DNA of 64,000 nucleotides from Brumimicrobium oceani (GTDB lineage Bacteria; Bacteroidota; Bacteroidia; Flavobacteriales_D; Crocinitomicaceae), in the NCBI RefSeq assembly GCF_003143775.1, contig NZ_QFRJ01000004.1, forward strand, positions 62,001 to 126,000, given 5' to 3'. A program made the translations under genes and the position numbers. The notes below the pieces were generated by a model. That model ran no database searches and was not told where the DNA came from. It was given only the letters and a program-made list of their open reading frames with translations. Shown here one piece after another: positions 44,417-53,776 of this stretch. How positions within the stretch are numbered: position 1 is the first letter of the stretch; each line of letters starts with the position of its first letter.

Positions 44417-46705
44417 ATGGATTATTTAGACGGATTAAACGAAAGTCAACGCAAGGCTGTTGAACATATTGATGGCCCAATGATGGTAATTGCAGGAGCA
44501 GGTTCAGGTAAGACTCGGGTACTTACCTATCGCATTGCTCATCTTTTGAGAAATGGCGTTGATGCGTTCAGTATTCTAGCCCTAACATTTACCAACAAGG
44601 CTGCAAAGGAAATGAAGGAGCGTATCAATTCTATTGTTGGCGGAAATGAGTCTATGAATATTACCATGGGAACCTTCCACTCTGTTTTTGCCCGAATATT
44701 AAGATATAATTCGGACAAACTGGGTTATCCCTCGAATTTCACGATCTACGACACTCAAGATTCTCGGAGTTTAATTAAAGCCATTGTTAAAGAGTTTGGA
44801 CTCGACGACAAGGTTTACAAACCCAATGCAGTTCAAGGAAGAATATCCAGTGCAAAGAACAACTTGATTTCCCCTGCTGCATACGAAGCCAATGTAGAAA
44901 TTGTCTCCGAAGACAGAATGTCTAGAAAGCCAGAAATTTTCAGAATATATAAGGAGTATGCGAAAAGATGTTTTCAGGCAGGCGCTATGGATTTTGATGA
45001 TCTTTTGTATCAAACCAATGTTTTGCTGAGAGACTTTCCCGAGGTATTGCATTTTTACCAGCAAAAGTTCAAATATGTTTTGGTAGATGAGTACCAAGAC
45101 ACCAATTATTCTCAATATTTGATCGTAAAGAAATTAGCTGCGGTTTATGAAAACATTTGTGTGGTTGGGGATGACGCCCAGAGTATTTATTCTTTCCGTG
45201 GGGCAAACATTGAAAACATTTTAAACTTCAAAAAAGATTACCCCGATTTCGACATGTTTAAATTGGAGCAAAACTACAGAAGCACAAGCAACATAGTTAA
45301 AGCGGCAAACTCTATTATTAAAAGAAATAAAGATCAAATCCAAAAAGATGTTTGGACCTCAAACAATGAAGGAGGGAAAATTAATATTATTCGCTGCTTA
45401 ACTGATAACGAAGAAGGTCGGGTAATCACAAATAGGATTTTTGACATAAAACAAAATGAAGGAGCTGACTATAAAGATTTTGCGATTCTCTACAGAACGA
45501 ATGCACAATCTAGGTCTTTTGAGGAATCTTTAAGAAAGTTGAACTTACCTTATAAAATATATGGTGGGCTTTCATTTTACCAGAGAAAAGAAATTAAAGA
45601 CTTAATTGCTTATTTCAGGTTGGCTGCAAATCCAAAAGATGAGGAAGCATTAAAACGAGTAATTAATTATCCGAAAAGAGGAATTGGAAAAACATCCATG
45701 GACAGTGTAATATTAGCCGCTCGCCAATATGATGTATCCATTTGGGATGTTATTTCAGACTTTCATAGATACCCTGTTTCAATTGGTGCTGGAGCAAGAA
45801 ACAAAATGGCGCAATTTGCACTTAAAATTCAAAGTTATGCTGCTCAAATGGACACTTCACCTGCTTATGATTTAGCAAATAATGTTGCACAGTCTTCTGG
45901 AATTTTAAAAGATTTATACGATGACAAATCTCCTGAAGGAGTAACACGTTATGAAAATATTCAGGAGCTACTGGCCGGGATAAAAGAATTTTCTGTTCAA
46001 CAGGAAGAAAAAGACGAGATGGGAACATTAAGTGACTTCTTAATAGACGTTGCTTTACTAACCGATGCTGACAAGGAGACCGAAGAAGACAAGAACACTA
46101 TTACATTAATGACAATTCACGCGTCAAAAGGATTGGAATTTCCTCATGTTTTTATTGTTGGGTTAGAAGAAAATTTATTTCCTTCTCAACTGTCTTTAAC
46201 TTCAAGGACGGAGCTGGAAGAAGAACGAAGATTATTTTATGTTGCAGTTACAAGAGCCGAAAAAACATGTACACTTTCTTACGTAGTGAGCCGTTATCGC
46301 TGGGGACAATTGGTTACAGCAGAACCAAGCCGATTTATAGATGAAGTAGATAAAAGCTATGTAAATATAGAAAATGATACCAGAGGTCGTTCTGGAGGAA
46401 GGTCCTTGAGTGGTTATCAGCGCCCATCCGAAGAGAGAACGAAAGGCTTTGGACAAATGGGAACAGGCAATCGGAACCTTAGACCTGTGAAAGAGACAAG
46501 TTCTGTATCATCGAAAAGTAAAACTGGTGGAGGAACCACGGAAAATTTAAAAGTAGGATTTAATGTAGAACACGCACGTTTCGGAAAAGGAAAAGTCACT
46601 GCTCTGGTTGGAGCTGGATCTGACCAAAAAGCAACTGTTTTCTTCCCAAGGGTTGGACAGAAGACCTTGATTTTGAAATTTGCAAAGTTGACTGTTGTAG
46701 AGTAG
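44417..46705 (+). CDS. UvrD/PcrA-type superfamily 1 DNA helicase
   Basis: A 762-residue 3'-5' helicase for repair and removal of obstacles. Motif I is AGAGSGKTRVLTYR (residues 26-39), motif II is VLVDEYQDTNYSQY (near 220), motif III VVGDDAQSIYSFRG, motif IV LEQNYRST, motif V LMTIHASKGLEF and motif VI EERRLFYVAVTRA. The C-terminal 50 residues (VEHARFGKGKVTALVG) form the Tudor-like domain found in PcrA, so it is closer to PcrA than to Rep. Length is normal. It appears to be transcribed alone. Confidence 0.95.
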   Translation: MDYLDGLNESQRKAVEHIDGPMMVIAGAGSGKTRVLTYRIAHLLRNGVDAFSILALTFTNKAAKEMKERINSIVGGNESMNITMGTFHSVFARILRYNSDKLGYPSNFTIYDTQDSRSLIKAIVKEFGLDDKVYKPNAVQGRISSAKNNLISPAAYEANVEIVSEDRMSRKPEIFRIYKEYAKRCFQAGAMDFDDLLYQTNVLLRDFPEVLHFYQQKFKYVLVDEYQDTNYSQYLIVKKLAAVYENICVVGDDAQSIYSFRGANIENILNFKKDYPDFDMFKLEQNYRSTSNIVKAANSIIKRNKDQIQKDVWTSNNEGGKINIIRCLTDNEEGRVITNRIFDIKQNEGADYKDFAILYRTNAQSRSFEESLRKLNLPYKIYGGLSFYQRKEIKDLIAYFRLAANPKDEEALKRVINYPKRGIGKTSMDSVILAARQYDVSIWDVISDFHRYPVSIGAGARNKMAQFALKIQSYAAQMDTSPAYDLANNVAQSSGILKDLYDDKSPEGVTRYENIQELLAGIKEFSVQQEEKDEMGTLSDFLIDVALLTDADKETEEDKNTITLMTIHASKGLEFPHVFIVGLEENLFPSQLSLTSRTELEEERRLFYVAVTRAEKTCTLSYVVSRYRWGQLVTAEPSRFIDEVDKSYVNIENDTRGRSGGRSLSGYQRPSEERTKGFGQMGTGNRNLRPVKETSSVSSKSKTGGGTTENLKVGFNVEHARFGKGKVTALVGAGSDQKATVFFPRVGQKTLILKFAKLTVVE

Positions 46706-47003
46706 AGACTAAATTATTACCAAGAATAAGACCAAGACCACGAGCTACAAGCTCGCGGTAGCTTGGTAATCTACAAGCTCGTGGTAGCTTGGTAGCTTGG
46801 GCTCTTCGAACACGGATTTTCACAGGTTTTTGGCTCGAATGCTGTTCTTCAATTACGAAATAAGAATGGTTTAATCACGAACTGCTCGCCTCGCTAAAAT
46901 GGAACGCTGAACTTCGTTACTTTCGGTAGACCTGATCACCGAAATCTTCCTACAGCAATGTGGATTTGGTTAACATTCGAAATTCATAAATCGTAATTTT
47001 CCA
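46706..47003. other. Repeat-bearing spacer after the helicase gene
   Basis: About 300 bases without a gene. The left third is a hairpin repeat (46731-46800); the rest shows fragments such as ACACGGATTTTCACAGG that recall other spacers of this window. No terminator of the usual form follows the helicase gene. Confidence 0.5.
46731..46800 (+). repeat. Dispersed hairpin repeat, copy 2, with a partial second unit
   Basis: CCACGAGCTACAAGCTCGCG and GTAGCTTGG match copy 1 at 15505-15550, with the stem pair A-T replaced by C-G. A partial unit TACAAGCTCGTGGTAGCTTG follows, and TAGCTTGG is repeated once more at the end. Confidence 0.7.
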
Positions 47004-48383
47004 TTATTTGACCGTTGGAATTTCCCAATTTTCAATTGACATTTCGAAGATGTCTAAACTCGATTTATCGCCTTGAATTCTGTAGGTGGAAACGACTGCT
47101 TTTTTCAAGTTTTCGAAGTATCTAAAGAAAATATCATCGTTTACAGTATTAAAATCTGCTCCTAAGTTTACTGGAGTAGACCATTCGTTTCCTCTGTTCT
47201 CTGTAACGTAAATATCATAGTCCCCCATTCCTTTATACCCGTTTGAGGAGAAGAATAAAAAGCGTCCGTCTGGTGTGATGAACGGAGTTGTTTCGTTGCT
47301 TGTTGTGTTTACAGTCATTGGTAGTTTTTTGGCTGTCCCCCAATCTCTTCCAACTTTATGGACAACGTAAATGTCAGATTGTGATTTTTCTCCATCTCTG
47401 TCACTTATGAAATACATTGTGTTTCCATCGGCTGTTAAAGTTGGTGCTCCGTCAAAAAAGGAAGTGTTTATGGATTTATTTTTAATTGCTCTCGGCGAAC
47501 TCCATTTGTCTTCTTTGGTTTTCTTGGCAGTAAAAATATCAGAGCCTCGGGTCTGCTTTTTAACATTGGCAACAGAAGTATTAACGGTTAGGTAAAGTTC
47601 TAATCCGTCTGCTGTAATATGGTTAATCGCATCAAAACCATCGCTATTCAACCTATTTAAATCGTTTGTTACTTTCCCCCAAGTTTTACTTTCATCGTCC
47701 CACTTTGCATAATAAATATCTTCGAAGAAACGCTGATCGTCAGGATTTACATTTCCTCCTTTTGTATCTGGTCTTCTCGAAACGATAAAAGCTTCTTTTC
47801 CGTCGTTTGACATCACCAAGTTATAATCATCATAACCTGAATTAATTTTTTCATCTAGGAGCTTTTTCTCAAAAACGGTTTCCAATTGAGATACAGAGTC
47901 TGCAAACTTTAATTCATCTAATAAACCATTGATGTTGTAAGCCCTATTCTTAGCATTTGAAAGTAAACCCTGTGCTTTTACATAATTAATTGCAGCAGAA
48001 TCAAGTAGATTTTGACGGTGATAAGCTTTGCCCATTAAGTAAAGTAAATCTCCGTCAACTTCACCTGCTAGAGCTTCAGCGATTCTGGCATATTTTAGGG
48101 CATAGCCAAAATTATCCATTTTGTAATGCGACTCCCCAATCCAATATGCGGCTTTTGAGCTATATTGATCTCTCACATAGGCTTCACGAAATCTTCTTAG
48201 CGCATCCCGTGTTCGACCTTTTGAAAATTCTTTTTTACCCTCTTCTAAAAAGTATAAAGAAGTTGTTCTGTCGATAATCGAAGAAGTTGAATCTGGCGGT
48301 AAAACATCATTGTCAAGCTCACTAATTTCAGCATTCGCATTGAATATGAAGGTTGAAAACAAAAGGGTATATATCAGTTTCAT
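47004..48383 (-). CDS. TPR and PD40 beta-propeller envelope protein
   Basis: A 459-residue protein with signal peptide MKLIYTLLFSTFIFNANA. TPR-like helices occupy about residues 45-150 (GKKEFSKGRTRDALRRFREA, YWIGESHYKMDNFGYALKYA). A WD40-like PD40 propeller follows at about 190-450, with repeats such as GAPTLTADGNTMYFISDRDG and TTPFITPDGRFLFFSSNGYK. Bacteroidota proteins with this order often end in an OmpA peptidoglycan-binding domain, as in the type IX secretion protein PorE; here none follows. Role unknown, but a periplasmic scaffold is likely. A -7 box TATCTTTG lies at 48467-48474 on the same strand. Confidence 0.85.
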   Translation of the reverse strand: MKLIYTLLFSTFIFNANAEISELDNDVLPPDSTSSIIDRTTSLYFLEEGKKEFSKGRTRDALRRFREAYVRDQYSSKAAYWIGESHYKMDNFGYALKYARIAEALAGEVDGDLLYLMGKAYHRQNLLDSAAINYVKAQGLLSNAKNRAYNINGLLDELKFADSVSQLETVFEKKLLDEKINSGYDDYNLVMSNDGKEAFIVSRRPDTKGGNVNPDDQRFFEDIYYAKWDDESKTWGKVTNDLNRLNSDGFDAINHITADGLELYLTVNTSVANVKKQTRGSDIFTAKKTKEDKWSSPRAIKNKSINTSFFDGAPTLTADGNTMYFISDRDGEKSQSDIYVVHKVGRDWGTAKKLPMTVNTTSNETTPFITPDGRFLFFSSNGYKGMGDYDIYVTENRGNEWSTPVNLGADFNTVNDDIFFRYFENLKKAVVSTYRIQGDKSSLDIFEMSIENWEIPTVK

Positions 48384-48466
48384 AAGTAATAATAGTATTT
48401 GAAATCTAAACTTGTTTTAATTAAATAAAGTTGCTTTTGAAGCATATCACTATTCTAAAATCCTAC

Positions 48467-48474
48467 CAAAGATA
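48467..48474 (-). promoter_or_regulatory. -7 box of the TPR/PD40 gene
   Basis: Read leftward, TATCTTTG is an exact TAnnTTTG match, about 84 bases before the start codon at 48383. No TTG at the proper distance was seen. Confidence 0.45.
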
Positions 48475-48524
48475 AAAAAATGTGTGGAGAGAGGACCGTT
48501 TTACAATCAGAATAATCCAGTGTT

Positions 48525-49421
48525 TCACTCATCCAATTCATTATCAGCAGATTTTAATTCTATTTCTTGATTATCGGCATAGATATTTGAGCTTAAATCG
48601 ACCAAATCGTGCATTGCAATTGTGGCTGCCACGATGGTTAAAATAGGTGCAATGGAAGCCAGCATCCAAAGTAAAAACTGGAATAAACTAGTACCTAATG
48701 TTTTGTAAGGATGTTCTAAGAAATTACTATAGTTTACCATTTCACCTAGGTCTACTGGAACTAAAATAAAAATGGAATAAATACTCCCAATAGCAATGGC
48801 TAAGCCCCTGTGATTTCGAATAAAATGAATACTTTGATCGATATCTAACCTTCTTCTTTCGTTAATGTAATCGATAAAGCTGAAGCCATAATAAAAGAAA
48901 CCAATTGCAAAAGTGAGATAGAAAAATGGTGATTGATGTACTTCATCCCAACCTAAAGCAGAAACAAGTAATATGAGTAGAAAAAAGATATATTCCCACA
49001 TTACGTTTCTCATGGCAATGCGCAAACCTCTTTTTACATCATGTAAAGTTTGTTGTAAACTGAAAGGATATTTGTTGTTTGTTAATTTCTTTTCTACGAC
49101 TTGGGAAATTATTGAGATCAATGGAGAAAGCACCACAACTACAATATATTTTGCAAATTTCATCAGGATGAGTCCGATAGAAATACTCAGCAACATTTTA
49201 AGAAGAAACCAAATCGTTTCATTCATATTGGTACATTCTAGACAACCTTGCTCTTCTGACCAACCTGCTTGCCATGATGCAAATTGACTTCCCACATAAT
49301 AAATCAGCAGCATCAACAAAGCGGGAATTGGCAAATACCAATACAATTTATGTGTTTTGATAAACCTAATGGCTTTCCAATAACTTCTGATGCCTAAAGC
49401 GAAATGTTTGAAGAATTTCAT
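48525..49421 (-). CDS. EI24-domain (CysZ-like) membrane protein
   Basis: A 298-residue protein with about six membrane segments, starting FKHFALGIRSYWKAIRFIKT. The central part IVVVVLSPLISIISQVVEKK and the amphipathic helix near NVMWEYIFFLLILLVSALG fit the EI24/CysZ family; CysZ proteins carry sulfate in some bacteria. A loop CLECTN holds a CxxC near residue 60. No cysteine-synthesis genes are nearby, so a sulfate role is not shown. It is upstream of the TPR/PD40 gene on the same strand with a gap of about 140 bases containing that gene's own promoter. Confidence 0.85.
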   Translation of the reverse strand: MKFFKHFALGIRSYWKAIRFIKTHKLYWYLPIPALLMLLIYYVGSQFASWQAGWSEEQGCLECTNMNETIWFLLKMLLSISIGLILMKFAKYIVVVVLSPLISIISQVVEKKLTNNKYPFSLQQTLHDVKRGLRIAMRNVMWEYIFFLLILLVSALGWDEVHQSPFFYLTFAIGFFYYGFSFIDYINERRRLDIDQSIHFIRNHRGLAIAIGSIYSIFILVPVDLGEMVNYSNFLEHPYKTLGTSLFQFLLWMLASIAPILTIVAATIAMHDLVDLSSNIYADNQEIELKSADNELDE

Positions 49422-49622
49422 TAGTGATTTTGAATTATGCAGCTAAGTTAGGAAGGATAATTTTTATGAAGTCATACAACTGGAGATAAAATTAATGTTA
49501 CAAATCCTTATGTTCCTCTTTTTTTTATGTTCCTCTTTTTTTTCTGAGCAGGTATTTCTAGTGATCTTTAGCCTTAAAGCACATAGCCCAATACCTAAAG
49601 CTATAAATTCACTCTAATTTAG

Positions 49623-49630
49623 TATCTTTG
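49623..49630 (+). promoter_or_regulatory. -7 box of purB
   Basis: TATCTTTG matches TAnnTTTG and lies 36 bases before the ATG at 49666. The -33 element is not clear. Confidence 0.6.
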
Positions 49631-49665
49631 CATTTTTTAATATTGAATATTTTAATAAACGCGCA

Positions 49666-51009
49666 ATGGAATTGAATACACTCACTGCAATCTCTCCAAT
49701 TGATGGAAGATACAGAAGAAAAGTTGAAGAACTAAGCCCTTACTTTTCAGAATTTGGATTGATAAAATACAGGGTATTGGTAGAAATTGAATACTTTATC
49801 GCAATGGTAAATTCTGGGGTTTCTCCATTGGCTGATTTTCCAAAAGATAAGTTTGATGATTTACGTGCAATCTATAAAAACTTCGCTGAAGAAGATGCAC
49901 TCCTTATTAAGAAAACGGAAAGAACAACAAACCACGATGTAAAAGCGGTAGAGTATTTTGTGAAAGAAAAGTTTGAAGGACTTGGTTTAGAAAAATACTT
50001 GGAGTTTGTTCATTTTGGATTGACTTCTCAAGACATCAATAATACATCAGTTCCATTATCAATGAAAAATGCCGTAGAAGAAGTTTATCTTCCTGCGTTG
50101 AACGAGGTATTGGACATGTTGGCAAAATACGCTAAAGATTGGGCTGATGTTCCAATGTTGGCAAAAACACATGGTCAGCCAGCTTCTCCTACTCGTTTAG
50201 GAAAAGAGATTTTGGTATTCCATGAAAGACTTTCAATTCAAATAGAGCAGTTGAAAGCTGTTCCTTACTCTGCTAAATTTGGTGGAGCAACAGGAAACCT
50301 AAATGCGCATCACGTAGCATTTCCAAACGATGATTGGAAATCATTTGCAAACCATTTTGTGAGTGAACACCTAGGATTATCAAGAAGTCAAACGACCACA
50401 CAAATTGAGCACTACGATAATTTAGCAGCACTTTTCGATGCAATGAAACGCATCAATAACATTTTGATTGATCTAGACAGAGATATGTGGACTTACATTT
50501 CTATGGATTATTTCAAGCAAAAATTGAAAGAAGGAGAAGTTGGTTCTAGCGCAATGCCACACAAGGTGAATCCAATCGATTTTGAAAATTCGGAAGGAAA
50601 CTTAGGAATTTCAACAGCGATTTTGGAACATTTGGCAAGTAAATTACCTATTTCAAGATTACAACGTGACTTAACAGATTCTACTGTATTGAGAAATGTT
50701 GGTGTTCCATTAAGCCATTCTTTAATTGCATTTAAATCGACTTTAAATGGTCTACAGAAGCTATTGATTAACGAAGAGGCTATTGAGGCAGATTTAGAAA
50801 ATAATTGGGCTGTTGTAGCAGAAGCGATTCAAACAATCTTGAGAAGAGAAGGCTTCCCAAAGCCTTATGAAGCGCTAAAAGGATTGACACGCAAGAATGA
50901 GAAAGTAACGAAAGATACTGTTCATACTTTTGTTGAGACTTTAGATGTTTCGGATGATATTAAGGAGGAGTTGAAGGCGATTACTCCACAAAACTATACA
51001 GGGATTTAG
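49666..51009 (+). CDS. purB: Adenylosuccinate lyase
   Basis: A 447-residue fumarase-superfamily lyase that acts twice in purine synthesis: it splits SAICAR and adenylosuccinate, releasing fumarate. The start LNTLTAISPIDGRYRRKVEE is typical of the PurB subgroup found in Proteobacteria and Bacteroidota. The signature SSAMPHKVNPIDFENSEGN (near residue 300) and the catalytic histidine region KTHGQPASPTRLG are present. It has its own promoter and a downstream terminator. Confidence 0.97.
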   Translation: MELNTLTAISPIDGRYRRKVEELSPYFSEFGLIKYRVLVEIEYFIAMVNSGVSPLADFPKDKFDDLRAIYKNFAEEDALLIKKTERTTNHDVKAVEYFVKEKFEGLGLEKYLEFVHFGLTSQDINNTSVPLSMKNAVEEVYLPALNEVLDMLAKYAKDWADVPMLAKTHGQPASPTRLGKEILVFHERLSIQIEQLKAVPYSAKFGGATGNLNAHHVAFPNDDWKSFANHFVSEHLGLSRSQTTTQIEHYDNLAALFDAMKRINNILIDLDRDMWTYISMDYFKQKLKEGEVGSSAMPHKVNPIDFENSEGNLGISTAILEHLASKLPISRLQRDLTDSTVLRNVGVPLSHSLIAFKSTLNGLQKLLINEEAIEADLENNWAVVAEAIQTILRREGFPKPYEALKGLTRKNEKVTKDTVHTFVETLDVSDDIKEELKAITPQNYTGI

Positions 51010-51137
51010 TTTTTTACCTTGGTGTCTTCTGCAAGCTCTGTCACCGCAAAACAACCCCTTTGGCGGAGTCCCCGGAAGAACTCTGCTTCGAAAGTGTTGA
51101 AGAGCGTAAATCAAGATTGAAATCAAAATATTTATTA

Positions 51138-51170
51138 GAAAGTGTTCAGACTAAGTTTGGACACTTTTTT
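51138..51170 (+). terminator. Terminator in the spacer after purB
   Basis: AAAGTGTTCA pairs with TTGGACACTTT (one G-T pair) and is followed by a T run. It lies about 130 bases past the purB stop; the stretch between shows no gene. Confidence 0.75.
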
Positions 51171-51255
51171 CATTTATGGCTAAAAAGTTCCGCCATGTTC
51201 CAAGAGAATTGTATATTCGTTAAAAGATAGCTTTTTAGAATTCTCAAAACTAACA

Positions 51256-52875
51256 ATGCGAAATACACTTTTACATCTTACGTTATTTGTTCTGTTTAGC
51301 TTTATTGGCAAATTGAATTACGCACAAGTCATTGCGGACTTTGATGATATTTCAATATTTTTTGGTGACAAACAAAAGTCTGGATCAAATGTTGAAAGTT
51401 TATTAAAAACTGAATCCGATCAATTGATTTGTGTTCAAAATGAGCTTTCTTTTTCCAATGTATTTTCTAGGAACAACTCTAAATATGCTTTTAATTTTAT
51501 CACTGATTATAAAATACCAGAGGCGCATCCCATAACTTTTTACGGAAATGGTAAGAAATCTAGTCTCACACATTACAGTGTTTTGGGGGATAACATTCTT
51601 GGTATTTCTTCGCAAACAGCATTTCTGAACAAAGAGCAAAAATTATATTTCCATTTCATCAATTTATCCTCTCAAGGCAAATCGAATCATGGTTTTCCGG
51701 TTAAAGATTATTTTTTCATCAATGGAGAGGTTGACTTATCTGAAATTACAGTCGTGAGCAGTCAAGATAAAAACTATGCTTCCATGATTTACATCCATGA
51801 ATCAGCACCAGAAAATTATAAAAACATAAAATACCTAAATTTCAAGAACAACTCTCCCCTGCCCCAAAGCGGAAACTTTATTTACCCCTTCCCTCCCGAT
51901 GAATTTGAATTTTTAGATTTCTATATTAAAGATGAAAGTACTCAATACATCACTTCTGGACATTTTTTAAAAAATGTAACAACAAAAAACTGGAACCAAC
52001 AATCGAAATACTACAAATCTATTACGGTTGGTGAAATAAAGAATCAGAAATTTAGTTATGTTACTATCGAGGACGAGGGAAAATTCTATTCACAACTAGA
52101 AGTAAATAATTTGTCTGATCAAATTACGATAAGTGGATTATACGCTTCTTTCATAGACGCCAATATTGAAGGTGTGTTTACTGCAAAAATCACAGAAGAT
52201 GGGACAATTGTAGACAAGCAATACTCCCCATTCTCTAACGACGTAATTTCAACTATCGCAACTTACAATTTGGATTTCCTAAATGATCAAAACACTATTA
52301 AAAATGAATACCTAGGATTTGAAATTATAGAATTCTATGCTACAAAAGATGGATATTTGGGAATGGCAGAGTTTAAAGCTTTAGAGTACAGATATGGAAG
52401 CGCCGATGTTCCGGGTGCAACAAACACCGTAGATTCCTACTACTGGAGCAATGACCTAATCGTTTTTAAAATAAATTCTGATGGTCATATTGTTTGGGAC
52501 AGGACAATCCCCAAATACCAGAGATCTATAAATGACGGAGGCTATCATTTATCAAGCGCAAGTTATTTAGATGCCAAAAAGCTGCACATTTTCTTTAATG
52601 ACAACCTGCTTAACTATGACCAAGATGGAGACTACAATAGAAACGGAGATTTCCCATATGCCACTCAATTTAATGCTGGAAAAAATACCATAGCCCATGT
52701 TTCTCTTAACCTTGAAGATGGATTTTTAGAAAGGAAGAGTACCATTGGCAAAGAGGAAACCAATTTGTTATTTGTTCCTCTTCTTGCCACACCATTTCCC
52801 GCTACTAAAAAATTAATGATTTACGGCAGAACAGGAAATAAGCAAAAGTTAGGCAGTATTAGTTTCCCCGATTGA
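51256..52875 (+). CDS. Secreted protein of unknown function, probably a beta-propeller
   Basis: A 539-residue protein with a signal peptide (HLTLFVLFSFIGKLNYAQ). No catalytic motif is recognised. Repeated strand-turn segments such as DNILGISSQTAFLNKEQKL, NSDGHIVWDRTIPKYQRS and GTIVDKQYSPFSNDV suggest a beta-propeller or similar repeat fold. No type IX sorting tail is seen at the C-terminus. It stands alone between purB and the outer-membrane barrel gene. Function unknown. Confidence 0.65.
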   Translation: MRNTLLHLTLFVLFSFIGKLNYAQVIADFDDISIFFGDKQKSGSNVESLLKTESDQLICVQNELSFSNVFSRNNSKYAFNFITDYKIPEAHPITFYGNGKKSSLTHYSVLGDNILGISSQTAFLNKEQKLYFHFINLSSQGKSNHGFPVKDYFFINGEVDLSEITVVSSQDKNYASMIYIHESAPENYKNIKYLNFKNNSPLPQSGNFIYPFPPDEFEFLDFYIKDESTQYITSGHFLKNVTTKNWNQQSKYYKSITVGEIKNQKFSYVTIEDEGKFYSQLEVNNLSDQITISGLYASFIDANIEGVFTAKITEDGTIVDKQYSPFSNDVISTIATYNLDFLNDQNTIKNEYLGFEIIEFYATKDGYLGMAEFKALEYRYGSADVPGATNTVDSYYWSNDLIVFKINSDGHIVWDRTIPKYQRSINDGGYHLSSASYLDAKKLHIFFNDNLLNYDQDGDYNRNGDFPYATQFNAGKNTIAHVSLNLEDGFLERKSTIGKEETNLLFVPLLATPFPATKKLMIYGRTGNKQKLGSISFPD

Positions 52876-52940
52876 TTTTAAACCTGTAAAGCATAAGTAA
52901 AGAATAAGATAAAATAAAGTCTTAATTGACTTGTTCTTTT

Positions 52941-52948
52941 TACTTTTG
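52941..52948 (+). promoter_or_regulatory. -7 box of the barrel-waaA operon
   Basis: TACTTTTG matches TAnnTTTG and lies 30 bases before the ATG at 52978. A TTG at 52926-52928 is too close to serve as a standard -33 element. Confidence 0.55.
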
Positions 52949-52977
52949 CGGATAGCGGAAAATCAAAAACACGACAA

Positions 52978-53772
52978 ATGGAAAAACACGCAATAACAAA
53001 TACCATTACATTGAATCAGAAATTTCTTTTCTTGATTTTCGCACTCTTAATTATTAGCGCAGAAGCAAAGGCACAAAGAGATGTAAGCGAAGCTATTTCC
53101 ACGCCTTACGTAGGTATTCATTATGGCCCCAATTGGACAGGCGGAGACTTAAAAGATCGCTATGGATTTACCAATACAATTGGGACACACACAGGGTATA
53201 AAACGAAAAGAAATTGGGTTTATGGAATTGATGCTAACTTTACTTTTGGAAGTGACGTAAAAATTGAAGGTATTATCCAAAATCTTAAGGACGAAAAAGG
53301 TCAAATTATTAATACCTCTGGAACTCCCGCCATTGTATTATTAATGAATAGAGGCTTTAATGTTAATGCCTCAGTGAGCAAGATTATTCCCATCGGAAAA
53401 TCAAATCCAAACTCTGGTATAATGATTCAACTTACTGCAGGATATGTTTGGCATAAGCTAAGGATTGAAACCCAAGAGGATGAAGTTCCCCAATTGCAAG
53501 GAGATTATTTACTGGGGTATGACAGACTGACCACTGGTTTTAACACTTCTCAGTTTATTGGCTATAACTTTATGGCAGACCGTGGAATACTCAACTTTTA
53601 TGCTGGAGCTTATTTCCAACAAGGTTTTACAGTTAACCAGAGAGATTTATTTTGGGACCACCCCAATGAAAAAGTGAGCAAAGACTTGCGAATGGAGCAA
53701 ATGTTTGGTTTGCGTGTAGGTTGGTTAATTCCAATTTACAAACGACAAGTAAAAGACTATTATTACAATTAG
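52978..53772 (+). CDS. Outer-membrane beta-barrel protein of unknown function
   Basis: A 264-residue protein with an extended N-terminus, a signal peptide ending AEAKAQ, and alternating amphipathic strands such as YVGIHYGPNWTGGD, IMIQLTAGYVWHKL, ILNFYAGAYFQQGF and MFGLRVGWLIPIYK, as in eight- to ten-strand barrels. The gene for the Kdo transferase waaA starts four bases after its stop, so they are co-translated from one mRNA. I recall this pairing in other Bacteroidota, which would suggest a role in lipopolysaccharide or outer-membrane biogenesis; this is inference. Confidence 0.75.
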   Translation: MEKHAITNTITLNQKFLFLIFALLIISAEAKAQRDVSEAISTPYVGIHYGPNWTGGDLKDRYGFTNTIGTHTGYKTKRNWVYGIDANFTFGSDVKIEGIIQNLKDEKGQIINTSGTPAIVLLMNRGFNVNASVSKIIPIGKSNPNSGIMIQLTAGYVWHKLRIETQEDEVPQLQGDYLLGYDRLTTGFNTSQFIGYNFMADRGILNFYAGAYFQQGFTVNQRDLFWDHPNEKVSKDLRMEQMFGLRVGWLIPIYKRQVKDYYYN

Positions 53773-53776
53773 GAAT

